A stretch of 62,500 nucleotides of DNA from Symbiodinium natans (lineage: Eukaryota > Sar > Dinophyceae > Suessiales > Symbiodiniaceae), in assembly GCA_905221605.1 (NCBI GenBank), contig CAJNDS010001347.1:1-62500 (forward strand), in the 5' to 3' direction. Shown here piece after piece: positions 21,959-31,260 of the stretch (positions are counted from its first letter, which is position 1; every line of letters begins with the position of its first letter). The notes below the pieces were generated by a model, which was given only the letters and a program-made list of their open reading frames with translations, searched no databases and had not been told where the DNA came from. A program made the position numbers and the translations under genes.

Positions 21959-22018
21959 CTGAGGGGGCTTCAGGGCTTCAGAGGCTTAGGGTTTAAGGTT
22001 TAGGGTTTGGGGCTTTAC

Positions 22019-22064
22019 GGTTTGGAGCCCCTCTCCCGAATATCAAGCAATGCTTGCAGAAGCG
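22019..22064 (-). CDS. Exon-like island, unknown protein
   Basis: Acceptor TTTTGGGGTGGCAG, frame RFCKHCLIFGRGAPN, donor GTAAAG. Possibly followed by the terminal exon at 21915. Confidence 0.45.
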
Positions 22065-22244
22065 CTGCCACCCCAAAACTGAAACCCAAGCCAAACCCAA
22101 ACCCCAAAAACCTAAACCTTTAACCCTAAACCCCTAACCTTTAACCCAAAACCCGACACCCTACTGAGGGATTCTTATGGGCATAGGAGGCTTAAGGCTT
22201 GTGCATTTTGGGTTTGGGCTTTCGGGATGTTGGTTGGGATATTC

Positions 22245-22381
22245 CCCAAACCCTAAACCGAAACCCTAAACCCTAAACCCTAAACCCTAAACCCTAAACC
22301 CTAAACCCTAAACCCTAAACCCTAAACCCTAAACTCTAAACTCTAAACTCTAAACCCTAAACCCTAAACCCTAAACCCTAC
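22245..22381 (-). repeat. Interstitial telomeric array (CCCTAAA)n
   Basis: About 19 copies with three CTCTAAA variants. On its left it abuts half of a Family II element (GGTTGGGATATTCCCC at 22222-22237). Confidence 0.9.
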
Positions 22382-22654
22382 AAGCACCTAAACCTAAAAC
22401 CTACCCTAAACCCTTCGCTTTGTGTGGGGGCGGGGTCACTTCAATGGATTTTGGCTTTGGGATTTTGAAACTCAAGGCTGAGTGTTTAAAGTCCAACGAA
22501 AGGACCCCGGGTTTAGGGTTTAGGGTTTAGGGTTTAGGGTTTCCCCTAATGCCCCCGCAACCCTGGCAGCCCGGTCCCTTGTGAATCCTAGCCACTCCCC
22601 GCCAAGAAACAGCACAACACCACTATGGTTGCGAACATGCTGAAACATATGAGT

Positions 22655-22777
22655 ACAGGGTGGGGCCCCCTAGTTATAAGTAGAGTTATAAGGGCACTAA
22701 ATTGGGTTATAAGGACCCTAAGTTAGGTTATAAGTCCCTTAACTACAGTTAGTATAGTAAGGGGGCCCCACCCTGTA
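22655..22777. mobile_element. Family III inverted-repeat element, copy 2
   Basis: ACAGGGTGGGGCCCCC ... GGGGGCCCCACCCTGT, nearly identical to the reverse complement of 20691-20815; about 1.9 kb from it. Confidence 0.85.
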
Positions 22778-22892
22778 GTAGCATTGTAATCGCAACCCAC
22801 AGCAAAAAGAAAAGCAACAAAGTTCGGGCCTATATTCCCTCAGCCCTTCTGTAGACCTCCCCGCCCTCCTCCCTAAACCCTAAACCCTAAAC

Positions 22893-22944
22893 CCTATAGG
22901 TCTGCAAGATGACACGCAGTCGATTTTCCGATCGCGTGGCCCGG
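22893..22944 (-). CDS. Exon-like island, unknown protein
   Basis: Acceptor CCATCGGGCCATCAG, frame RATRSENRLRVILQTYR, donor GG|GTTTAGGG from the telomeric array. Confidence 0.5.
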
Positions 22945-22966
22945 CTGATGGCCCGATGGAGAAATC

Positions 22967-23171
22967 ATGGATTTCCCACTAACCCCCCCTTTTCTACCCT
23001 CCCCTAGCTTCGCCCTCAAATAGCCGAAGTTGATATCCCTAAAAGCCCTTAATAGGGTTTAGGGTTTAGGGTTTAGGGTTTAGGGTTTAGGGTTTAGGGT
23101 TTAGGGTTTACTTAATTTAGGGGGGAACCCCGGCGTGGGTAGTACAGAGGGGGGGTAGTGGGGGAACCCAT
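22967..23171. mobile_element. Family IV element with telomeric insert, copy 2
   Basis: ATGGATTTCCCACTAACCCC ... GGTAGTGGGGGAACCCAT termini as in copy 1, with a TTTAGGG array (about 23053-23110) inside. Confidence 0.7.
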
Positions 23172-23315
23172 GAAGAAAGCGAGGACGTGTCTGGCACAGG
23201 GGCGCCAGGCATGGGGAAGGCGTGCAAGAAACCGAGGTGAGCAGTTATGGAGCGCGTGTAGGGGGCTTATAGGGTGTTTAGGACCACCCTAAACCCTAAA
23301 CCCTAAACCCTAAAC

Positions 23316-23394
23316 CCCGCAGGGCGTAGGGCCTCGGGTGTAGGACCGGGATGACAATCCGCAAGCGGAGGCCATCCGCAGTACAATTCAGGGT
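23316..23394 (-). CDS. Exon-like island, unknown protein
   Basis: Frame ELYCGWPPLADCHPGPTPEA, ending GGG|GTTTAGGG where the telomeric array gives the donor; AAAG acceptor. Cys/Pro-rich. Confidence 0.5.
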
Positions 23395-23497
23395 CTTTGA
23401 GAGCTTTCGGGGCTTTAGGTTTATAGGATTCAGGGTTTAGGGTTTAGGGTTTAGGGTGTATAATAGGGTTTAGGGTTTAGGGTTTCGGGGTAGGGTT

Positions 23498-23583
23498 CTT
23501 GCGGTTGCCCACTCGGCTCCTTCCAGCTTTCCGGGGCCTCCAAGAGAGATCTTTGCTGCTTTTTCAAGGCGTTCAGGGAACGC
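23498..23583 (-). CDS. Exon-like island, unknown protein
   Basis: Acceptor GATCTCTTGAG, frame AFPERLEKAAKISLGGPGKL plus EGAEWATA. Very protein-like; no family recognised. Confidence 0.55.
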
Positions 23584-23618
23584 CTCAAGAGATCAGGGCC
23601 ACCCAGCTTTCGCGGCGC

Positions 23619-23619
23619 A

Positions 23620-23653
<34 letters not shown>
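23619..23653. repeat. Poly-G tract
   Basis: About 34 consecutive G before a TTTAGGG array. Confidence 0.85.
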
Positions 23654-23654
<1 letters not shown>

Positions 23655-23950
23655 GGGGTTTAGGGTTTAGGGTTTAGGGTTTAGGGTTTAGGGTTGAGGG
23701 TTGAGGGTTTAGGGTTGAGGGTTTAGGGTTTGGGGTTGAGGGTTTGGCGTTTGGGGCTTAGGGTGCAGAGTCTTGGCTCTCGAGCTTCCATTGATTCGAG
23801 GCTCGGGAATCAGGAGTTCTAGGGTTCACAAGCTTCCGCACTGCTCTAATCCCTACATAAACAGCTACAGCCTTCGAGTCCCTAAGCCCTAAGCCCTAAA
23901 CCCTAAACCCCAAACCCTAAACCCTAAACCTTAGACCCTAGACCCTAGAC

Positions 23951-24016
23951 CCTGAATGGTACTTCTTGGCAAGCGCTCGGTCTGGGTGGCGTACTGCTGC
24001 AACATGGTGAGACTCT
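23951..24016 (-). CDS. Exon-like island, unknown protein
   Basis: Acceptor AACCGCCAGCAG, frame SLTMLQQYATQTERLPRSTI, donor GG|GTCTAGGG. Confidence 0.45.
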
Positions 24017-24218
24017 CTGCTGGCGGTTGTGAGAGATCCACAGCTGTGTACGGGCAGCCCTGCATGCTACGAGTACTTCACAAAGGTCAAGATTTGCCAC
24101 AGGGATGGGGGGGGGGGTTCTTGTGCTTATGGGAGGCATAAGTATAGATACTATAATTGTTGGGAGTTAATTTGGGTACCGCTATGTTGGAGTAGCTTGT
24201 TTGGGAATCAAGGGCTTA

Positions 24219-24331
24219 CTTGGAGGTTCATGGAACTTATTAACCAAGTATATCTGTACTTATAACCCACTTACAAGCCCTTAAGTGCCCTGATGTGGTG
24301 ATAAGTACAATAAGTACCATGAACCTCCAAG
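24219..24331. mobile_element. Family I introner-like element, copy 1
   Basis: CTTGGAGGTTCATGG ... CCATGAACCTCCAAG perfect terminal inverted repeats, about 113 bp. The termini carry a GT (AG|GTTCATGG) and an AG (CCAAG|) that can serve as splice sites. Confidence 0.85.
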
Positions 24332-24474
24332 TAGGGTCTCACTTACTGTCCTGGGTCCCCAAACCCTGATCCCACTGGTGACGAGCCACACATCGTTTCC
24401 AGCCGCAAACAACTCCAAACCTTAAACCCCAAACCCTAACTCCCAAGCCTACCTTACGGCTCCTAATGTAGCCC

Positions 24475-24731
24475 TAAACCCTAAACCCTAAACCCTATAA
24501 CCCTATAACCCTATAACCCTATAACCCTATAACCCTATAACCCTATAACCCTATAACCCTATAACCCTGTAACCCTATAACCCTATAACCCTACAACCCT
24601 AAACCCGAAGTCCTAAACCCTAAACCCTAAACCCTAAACCCTAAACCCTAAACCCTAAACGCTAAACCCTAAACCCTAAACCCTAAACCCTAAACCCTAA
24701 ACCCTAAACCCTAAACCCTAAACCCTAAACC
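24475..24731 (-). repeat. Telomeric array with CCCTATAA variant block
   Basis: CCCTAAA copies surround about 14 octamers CCCTATAA (24494-24600), then at least 17 more CCCTAAA. Confidence 0.95.
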
Positions 24732-25002
24732 TACCACTCTTCGATCCCTTGTGGAGCCAGGAACCTGGGGGCTTGCCCGGGCGCGCTGCGTCTCCCACTC
24801 CGACAGCCGGAGAGGGGCTCTACCGCAAGGGTTTAGGGTTTAGGGTTTAGGGTTTAGGGTTTAGGGTTTAGGGTTTAGGGTTTAGGGTTAGGGTCTAGGG
24901 TCTTCATGGGTGAGAGCTGTGGGCATGAAACCCTGAAGCCTGAAACCCTTCAAGGGGTGGAGAATTTGGGGGACCAAGACTTGCTTCAAAAAACAAAACC
25001 AA

Positions 25003-25079
25003 CCCCTAACCCTAAACCCTAAACCCTAAACCCTAAACCCTAAACCCTAAACCCTAAACCCTAAACCCTAAACCCTAAA
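25003..25079 (-). repeat. Interstitial telomeric array (CCCTAAA)n
   Basis: About 11 copies; its right end (CCCTAAAACC) forms the donor of the next exon. Confidence 0.95.
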
Positions 25080-25081
25080 AC

Positions 25082-25142
25082 CATTTCAGGATTTGGACGC
25101 CCAAGCAGCGCCGACGGCGGGTCGACGTCGGAAACCGTCAAC
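25082..25142 (-). CDS. Exon-like island, unknown protein
   Basis: Acceptor ACAACAGCCACAG, frame LTVSDVDPPSALLGRPNPEM, donor GAAATG|GTTTTAGGG. Confidence 0.55.
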
Positions 25143-25425
25143 CTGTGGCTGTTGTGGGCGACTGGCGTGTAGGGTTAAAGGTTTAGGGTTTAGGGTTTAG
25201 GGTTTAAAGGTTAACGAAGAGGCTTTTTAAAGGTTAACGAAGAGGCTTCGGGTCTAAGGTTTAAGGTTTCGGTTTAAGGCTTAGGGTGGCTTTAGGTTTG
25301 GGGGTGTGGGGTTGGGGGTTTCAGGAGCCAAGAGCTTAGCTCTTTAGAGCCCTTAAAGGATTCTGTCGTGGATTGCTTAATGCCTTAGGAGGGGGCGCAA
25401 GTTGAGCCGAAGGGTGCTTGATTGT

Positions 25426-25550
25426 TCAAAGGCAGCTGAAAGTAAGGTCGTAGGCAGCTCTGTGTATCCCCCAAACGCCTGTAACTTCAGTTCCTCTACT
25501 CATATAACGCCAGCTAGCAACATCCGTAAAGCAAGCTCCAAAGTAGGCCC
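25426..25550 (-). CDS. Exon-like island, unknown protein
   Basis: About 41 open codons: AYFGACFTDVASWRYMSRGT and EVTGVWGIHRAAYDLTF, then TGA. Aromatic-rich and convincing; no family recognised. Confidence 0.55.
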
Positions 25551-25806
25551 CGAAACCGACCCCTAAACCTTAAACCCTAAACCCTAAACCCTAAACCCTA
25601 CTGAACCTTGAACCTTGAACCCTAAAGCTAAACCCTAAACCCTAAACCCTAAACCTTCATCCCTACACTACAAGAGGTTTAGGATGCCCCCAACTTCCTC
25701 ATGATGGGGTATGTAGGAAGCCCTGTGCCTGAGTCCAACCCCTAAACCCTAAACCCTAAAGCCTAAACCCTAAACCTTGATCCCTGCCCTACACTCTTCT
25801 ACTCAC

Positions 25807-25830
25807 AAGAGCCAGTGGTCAAACTTCACG
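25807..25830 (-). CDS. Candidate 24-nt micro-exon
   Basis: Bounded by GTTGTGTAG and a consensus donor GTGAGTAG; encodes VKFDHWL. Size and signals fit a micro-exon, but so short a frame has little weight alone. Confidence 0.3.
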
Positions 25831-25874
25831 CTACACAACATACATTTCAGCGAAGGTGTGATTTTCAGGGTTTC

Positions 25875-26065
25875 GGGTTCAGGGTTTAGGGTTTAGGGTT
25901 AGGGTTTAGGGTTTAGGGTTTAGGGTTTAGGGTTTAGGGTTTAGGGTTTAGGGTTTAGGGTTTAGGGTTTAGGGTTTAGGGTTTAGGGTTTAGGGTTTAG
26001 GGTTTAGGGTTTAGGGTTTAGGGTTTAGGGTTTAGGGTTTAGGGTTTAGGGTTTAGGGTTTAGGG
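25875..26065 (+). repeat. Longest telomeric array (TTTAGGG)n
   Basis: About 27 nearly perfect copies, the longest G-strand array in the window. Confidence 0.97.
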
Positions 26066-26068
26066 AAG

Positions 26069-26179
26069 CTAGTGAGGCGACTCTTTGGGTGGCAGAGCCA
26101 CCCGTAGAAGAGTGGGGAGCGAGAGGAAGTGAAGGCTCTCAACAAACAGGCTTGCGCAGCTGGCGGCTCGCTCTAGCAC
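26069..26179 (-). CDS. Exon-like island with stop, unknown protein
   Basis: Frame VLERAASCASLFVESLHFLS plus LPTLLRVALPPKESPH, then TAG. Hydrophobic and helical. The ORF fills the whole space between arrays. Confidence 0.5.
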   Translation of the reverse strand: MLERAASCASLFVESLHFLSLPTLLRVALPPKESPH

Positions 26180-26476
26180 ACCCTAAACCCTTAGACTCTT
26201 AAACGCTCAAACCCTTAAAACCCTGAACCCCAAACCATAAACCCTAAACCCTGCACCCTAAACCCTAAACCCCTGTGTAAGACCCTAAAACCCAAAAAGC
26301 CCTAACCCCTATAAGCCCTTAACCCTAGCCCAACAGCTTGGAGTGCCCCTGGCCCTTGTCATGAGTCGGCCTTCGGGCTCAGCGAGATTTGAGGTAGTTC
26401 CTGCGAGCAAGAGAAAGCTTAGGCTGTAGGGGGTCCAGGGAGCATATACCCCAATTTGGACTATAAGGGTCTAGGG

Positions 26477-26605
26477 TTAGGGTTTAGGGTTTAGGGTTTA
26501 GGGTTTAGGGTTTAGGGTTTAGGGTTTAGGGTTTAGGGTTTAGGGTTTAGGGTTTAGGGTTTAGGGTTTGGGGTTTGGGGTTTAGGGTTTAGGGTTTAGG
26601 GTTCA
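26477..26605 (+). repeat. Interstitial telomeric array (TTTAGGG)n
   Basis: About 18 copies with two TTTGGGG variants; it adjoins GGAGCATATACCCCAATTTG, a sequence also found next to an array at 52378. Confidence 0.95.
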
Positions 26606-26651
26606 GGGTTCGTTTGTGAATGAGGGTTTCGGTTCTAGGGCTCAGAGTGAT

Positions 26652-26730
26652 TCAGTCGAAGCTCTCACTCCCCGACCCTGGCATCGAGAAAATCCTCGCC
26701 ACAGATTGCACATCGAACGTTACGTACACC
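26652..26730 (-). CDS. Terminal exon, unknown protein
   Basis: Frame VTFDVQSVARIFSMPGSGSE, SFD, then TGA. No family recognised. Confidence 0.45.
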
Positions 26731-27303
26731 CCAAAACCCTAAACCCCAAACCCTGAGATTTCGGGCCGGGGATATAGGCTTAGTTCACGACTTGGGGTTC
26801 AGGGTTCAGGGCTGAGGGTCCCAAAACCCTCCACCCCTCAACCCCCCATACCGGGGTATAGATTTTAAGTTCTAAACCCACAAACCCTGATACCCTAAGC
26901 CCTGAGCAACCCTAAACCCTAAACCCTAAACCCCAAACCCTAAACCCTAAACCCTAAACCCTAAGCCCTAAACCCGAAACCCTAAACCCTAAACCTCTGA
27001 CGCCCCGAAGCCCGGCCTCCAGGAGCCATGGCTTGTGATGTCGGCCGGGGGCTCGCCCCCCTGGGTCAGCTATAGGGTCTTTCAGGGACTAATTATAAGG
27101 GTTTAGGGATAAGGGTTTTGGGTTGAGGGTTTTTAGGGTTTTAGGGTTTTAGGGTTTAGGGTTTAGGGTTTCAGGGTTTTCGGGTTTTTAGGGTTTCAGG
27201 GTTTCAGGGTTTTAGGGTTTTAGGGTTTTAGGGGTTTAGGGATTGTAGGGTCTTAGGGTTTTAGGGTTTGGGGTTTAGGGTTTGGGGAGGGGGGTTCATG
27301 GGC

Positions 27304-27424
27304 GGGGGGGGGACCTAGGAAACCTTAGGCTAAGCTTCAAGGAAGCTTAGGCAGCCTTAAAAAGTAGTGGGGAGTATTAGGGAACCTTGGTTACATACCC
27401 CACTTGAACCCTCCTCCCTGAAGA
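27304..27424. mobile_element. Family VIII short element
   Basis: Contains GGGGAGTATTAGGGAACCTT and ACCCCACTTGAACCCTCCTC, shared with copies near 15113 and 51210. Includes an AAGCTTCAAGGAAGCTT inner repeat. Confidence 0.6.
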
Positions 27425-27582
27425 ACGTTACCCGAAACCTTATAAACCCTAACCCTAAACCCTAAACCCCAAACCCCAAACCCCAAACCCTAAACTCTAG
27501 ACCCTAAACCCTACAGCCCTAAACAAGGTTTGGGGTTTAGGGTTTAGGGCTAGGGGTTTAGGGTTTATAGGCCCTCAACATC

Positions 27583-27650
27583 CTCGAAGTGTGACCAGGG
27601 AGTGGTTTTTTTCGTCGCCAAGACCGCGGCGACCATGTGTTGCCGATGCC
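27583..27650 (-). CDS. Exon-like island, unknown protein
   Basis: Acceptor GGGTTTAG (telomeric), frame RQHMVAAVLATKKTTPWSHF, then ED; donor GAG|GATGTT, a GA type. It follows the trypsin-like exon on the same strand and may belong to that gene. Confidence 0.45.
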
Positions 27651-27868
27651 CTAAACCCTGAAACCCTAAACCCAAAAAAACAAAAACCCAAAAACTCAAA
27701 AACCCCAAAACCCAAAAACCAAAAGCCAAAAAGCCCCAAACAACCCAAACCCTAAAACCCTAAACCGTCGCATGTCGCAGGACTCCACCCACGGAAGGGG
27801 GGGGGGGGGCCCTCTTGACCGCTTGCGAGGCCGCGTCCTCGGCGATGCTTGGCCGCCGGCCCCAGCGC

Positions 27869-27953
27869 CGGTTCGAGGATGCTTGTGAGGCAGTCGTACA
27901 CGTGCGCCGCCGTGAGGAGCGGTCCACTAACCATCCACGCACCGCCAATCGGC
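27869..27953 (-). CDS. Trypsin-like serine protease exon with His loop
   Basis: Acceptor AACAAGTCTCTCAG, then PIGGAWMVSGPLLTAAHVYD and CLTSILEP. GxAWMVS..LLTAAHV is the strand-loop around the catalytic His of S1/trypsin-like peptidases (GxGxVVS..LTAAHC). It joins in frame to the exon at 28001-28062. I found no exon with the catalytic Asp or the GDSGG serine loop, so the protease is incomplete in this reading. Confidence 0.55.
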
Positions 27954-28000
27954 CTGAGAGACTTGTTGTGGACGCCCCAGAAAGTGACAAAACCCTAAAC

Positions 28001-28062
28001 CCTATTGCCAGTACGATTGAGTCAAGGATCTCTGCCCTGTTGAGGCCAGTGTGCTGTATCAT
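28001..28062 (-). CDS. Exon preceding the trypsin-like His exon
   Basis: Frame IQHTGLNRAEILDSIVLAIG with donor GG|GTTTAGGG. The intron to the next exon (27954-28000) is only 47 nt and begins with one telomeric unit. The phase (2 + 1 nt) is kept across it. Confidence 0.5.
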
Positions 28063-28312
28063 TCCCTAGCCAACCTTGCCCTTGAGAGGCATCTGCTCGT
28101 CAAGGCCCCAAGGGTTTAGGGCTTGGGCGGCTTAGCAGGATTTAAAGTTCTTGACTTAGGGTTTACGCTGATTTAGCCTTTGGCTTTGGGAATATATGTT
28201 CTAGTTTCTGAACTCGACTCTATTACTTGATTCTCTACACTCTACACTGTACACTGCTACACACCGGGACTTTGGGAACCCTGCAGACCCTTAAACCCGA
28301 AACCCTGTAAAC

Positions 28313-28347
28313 CCCCAACCAGCCTCCCGAGCTACGAAAACGCTGCC
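28313..28347 (-). CDS. Exon-like island, unknown protein
   Basis: Excellent acceptor (CCGTCCCTACCTTTCCCTCAG begins at 28348), frame SVFVAREAGW, donor GTTTAC. Possibly the same gene as the trypsin-like exons. Confidence 0.45.
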
Positions 28348-28523
28348 CTGAGGGAAAGGTAGGGACGGTTGAATGGTCTAGGGCTTAGGGTTTACAGTTT
28401 AATGTTTAAAGTTTGGGGTCTCCAAGGCTCTTCCTCAATCCAACGTTTTAGGGTTTAGGGTTTAGGGTCAAACCTACCCCCAAACCCCCCAAAACCCTAA
28501 ACCCCAAACCCTAAACCCTAAAC

Positions 28524-28599
28524 CCCCAAAGCACTCCAAATCTGAGGCTTCAGCCACGCCCACCTGGCCAGCTCGGTTGACGCTCGCGTCCACCTACGG
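28524..28599 (-). CDS. Exon-like island, unknown protein
   Basis: Acceptor CTCCCACCCCGCAG, frame RRWTRASTELARWAWLKPQI, then WSALG and donor GG|GTTTAGGG. Trp-rich helix. Confidence 0.55.
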
Positions 28600-28631
28600 C
28601 TGCGGGGTGGGAGGTGCCAATTTGCCCTGAC

Positions 28632-28787
28632 CTCTTAGGGTTAGGGTTTAGGGTTTAGGGTTTAGGGTTTAGGGTTTAGGGTTTAGGGTTTAGGGTTTAG
28701 GGTTTAGGGTTTAGGGTTTAGGGTTTAGGGTTTAGGGTTTAGGGTTTAGGGTTTTGGGTTTAGGGTTTAGGGTTTAGGGTTTAGGGT
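28632..28787 (+). repeat. Interstitial telomeric array (TTTAGGG)n
   Basis: About 21 copies; the last large array before the telomere-poor block. Confidence 0.97.
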
Positions 28788-28979
28788 GTGGCAGGGGAGG
28801 GCGCGCGCTCGGGTGTGAAACACCCCGGGCCGCGCGCTCGCTTTGCCCGTCAACCCACCCCGGCCACCCAAACTATACTCTATTCGGGTTTAGGGTTTAT
28901 GGAATTTATTTTCTTGTGCCCTGATGCTTGCTTTGATGTTTTTAAAGTTGCGCTGTTAGGGTTTATGCTGGGGTTGGGG

Positions 28980-29850
28980 GTAGCCTCGGCCCTTTTCGGG
29001 CCTGCGGCGTGTCGGCCCGTAGAGGCCCTTATTTATTTGAAGGTCAAGGAAACCCTTTGTGCCTGCTCCTGGATTCCCCTTCTTTAAGGTCCTCAGGCCT
29101 TTTGGTGGCTCTGGGGGCCTTTTGGGGGCTTCCTGGGGGCTTTCCTGGCCGTTCCGGGGTAAACTGAAGGGGTGCCCAAAACCATCGATTTCAGTACCAA
29201 AAAATCGCAGTTTTCATTGCGGGTACGGGCATCCTGGGGCCCCTTCTTTTAGGGGCCTTTTGAAGCCTTTTGCGGCCTTTTGGTGGCTCTTGGGGTCTCT
29301 CGCCCTGTTCGGACCTTCGGCGTTGCAGGGGCCGTAGAGGCTTTCTTCATTTGAAGGTCAGGGAACCTAATATTTTTTTTCGCCAATGCGTATTTCAATC
29401 GCTAGGGTTTAAGCTGGGGTTCGGGGTAGCCTCGGCCCTTTTCGGGCCTTCGGCACGTTAGGGCCCGTAGAGGCCCTTATTTGCTTGAAGGCCTTCGCAG
29501 GGTTTTGCGGTGTTAGGGGTTAAGCTGGGGTTCGGGGTACTCGGCCCTTTTCGGGCCAGAGGCCTTTGCTGATTTGGGGGCTTCCTGGGCTTTCCTGAAC
29601 TTTCCTGGTCCTTTTCGGGTGAAATGGAAGGGTGCCCAAAACCATCGAGTTCAGTACTAAAAAATAACATTTTTCATTGCGGGCATAAGTGCCTAAAACC
29701 ATCTTCAATATTCAAAAATCGCATTTTTCATTGCGGGCACGGACACATCTTGTGGTCCCCCTTCTTTTAGGGGGCCTTTTGGTGGCTCTTGGCGCCTCTT
29801 GGCGGCTTCCTGCACTTTCCTCATCCTTCTGGGAGAAAAAAAATTTTGAT
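28980..29850 (+). repeat. Degenerate tandem repeats of 'GGCCCTTTTCGGGCC' type
   Basis: The phrases CCTCGGCCCTTTTCGGGCC, GTAGAGGCCCTTATTT and TGCCCAAAACCATCGANTTC-type segments (for example GTGCCCAAAACCATCGA) recur at about 28980, 29170, 29300, 29430, 29540 and 29630. Open frames here follow the repeat and are not called as genes. Confidence 0.7.
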
Positions 29851-30295
29851 TGGGATGGTGCGGTTCTGGGCCTTCAGGGTCAAGGGGCTAGCCTGAAGGC
29901 CCTAGGCCCGACAGGCCCTTGGCCCGCGGCCCCGGGGGGCCCTTGGTTCGGGGGGCCCTTGGCCCGGGGGGGCCCTTGGCCCAGGCGAAAATCTGCGAAA
30001 AAAACAAAATCACGAAATTGAGCAACCAGCCTGCCTGGACCCCCTCGCCAGCCTACTGGTCCAGGAATCCAGCCACCAAATGCCAGGGGGCCGCCGGGGG
30101 GGGGGGGGGCCCACAAAACCCTGAACCCAAAACCTCCAAACTTTTGGGGCTACTTTAGCTGCCGGCCATCCTTTAGCCGAGTACTGACGTTGTCGTAAAA
30201 AAGGCCGATGTCCGTTGGCCTGTCCAGGACACCTTTCCGTTTCTCTTTTCGCTTGGGCGTTCGGGCCCTCACGCTACGAGAACGGCTACAAGCAG

Positions 30296-30868
30296 ATGAC
30301 CGACACACCGCCAAAAGCCGGCGACGACAAGATTATGCCAACAGCCGGCGACGACAAGATTATGCCAACAGCCGGCGACGGCGACTTGAAGGTTGAAAGT
30401 GCCACAGCTTCAACAACAGAAGGTGCTATGATGGACATCAACATCATCAACGAGGATTTGAAGGTGATAGAGCACTTCGCGAAGTTGCTCAAGGAAAAGA
30501 GAAGTGCCATGAAGATTGTTTCCAGAAGCGAGAAGGTGAACCGCGATGAGATGATTTCCGTGAACTTGGTGTATGGAGACTCCATCAAAACTTGGAGAAC
30601 AACCCTAGGCTCAAAAGCCACGGTGAAAGCCTTGGTCACGGCCATTATCCACGAGCATGGCATTCCAGAAAACAAGCAGAAAATCCACATCAATGGAGAG
30701 GGTTCCGACATCGCCATGATGGACAGGAAGTCTGTGTTGTTCAACTTTATGGTGAGAAAGAACACTAACATCGTTATCACCCGCAAGCCCGGCAAAATTT
30801 GGCCAAATCGAGCCGCGCTTTTCTCATCGCCTACGAAGAGCAGCCCGATTTGGCCAAATTTTGCCTGA
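30296..30868 (+). CDS. Intronless ORF with possible ubiquitin-like (beta-grasp) domain
   Basis: ATG at 30296 opens a 191-codon frame. Residues 8-25 hold two copies of AGDDKIMPT. Residues about 86-162 (ISVNLVYGDSIKTW ... NIVITRKPG) alternate short strands, a helix (VKALVTAIIHEHG) and strands, as in ubiquitin-like folds. This is a structural guess: no GG tail or diagnostic residue is present. Composition is Lys/Asp-rich. The last 25 codons run into the 87-bp repeat at 30788, so the natural C-terminus was probably lost or extended by it. The 292-codon minus-strand ORF over it is its antisense shadow. Plus orientation and lack of introns suggest a retrocopy. Confidence 0.55.
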   Translation: MTDTPPKAGDDKIMPTAGDDKIMPTAGDGDLKVESATASTTEGAMMDINIINEDLKVIEHFAKLLKEKRSAMKIVSRSEKVNRDEMISVNLVYGDSIKTWRTTLGSKATVKALVTAIIHEHGIPENKQKIHINGEGSDIAMMDRKSVLFNFMVRKNTNIVITRKPGKIWPNRAALFSSPTKSSPIWPNFA

Positions 30869-31048
30869 AAGTTGCCCGGCAAAATTTGGCCAAATCGAGC
30901 TGCGCTTTTCTCATCGCATACGAAGAGCAGCTCGACTTGGCCAAATTTTGCCCGAAAGTTGCCCGGCAAAATTTGGCCAAATCGAGCCGCGCCTTTCTCA
31001 TTGCGTACAAAGAGCAGCCCGATTTGGCCAAGTTTTGCCCGAAAGTTG
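30788..31048 (+). repeat. Three 87-bp tandem repeats
   Basis: Units start at 30788, 30875 and 30962 with CCCGGCAAAATTTGGCC. Because 87 is divisible by 3, frames stay open; one plus frame repeats a 29-residue unit containing SSRAFLIAYEEQPDLAKFC. Confidence 0.9.
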
Positions 31049-31081
31049 GTTGCCGACTTTTGGGTTCGATGTATGCCCCCC

Positions 31082-31210
31082 GTGCTAAGAAGTACGATTT
31101 GTTGCCGACATCTTGGGTTCGAAGTATGTCCTCCGTGCGGAGAAGTACGATTTGTTGCCGACATACTTCAAACCTGGAGTATGTCGGCAACAAATCGTAC
31201 TTCTTAGCAC
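31082..31210. repeat. Perfect 27-bp hairpin with extra direct arm
   Basis: Arms 31141-31167 and 31178-31204 are perfect reverse complements around a 10-nt loop. A second copy of the left arm (31082-31110) pairs over 29 bp with 31182-31210. Confidence 0.95.
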
Positions 31211-31260
31211 GCAAGAAAGCAAACCAGCACTGCTTTTTGGCTGCGTTCTCAGAACCATGG

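Noticed and set aside
30286-31164. 292-codon minus-strand ORF
   Set aside because: Antisense of the Lys/Asp-rich plus ORF at 30296; it is hydrophobic in the way antisense frames of charged proteins usually are.
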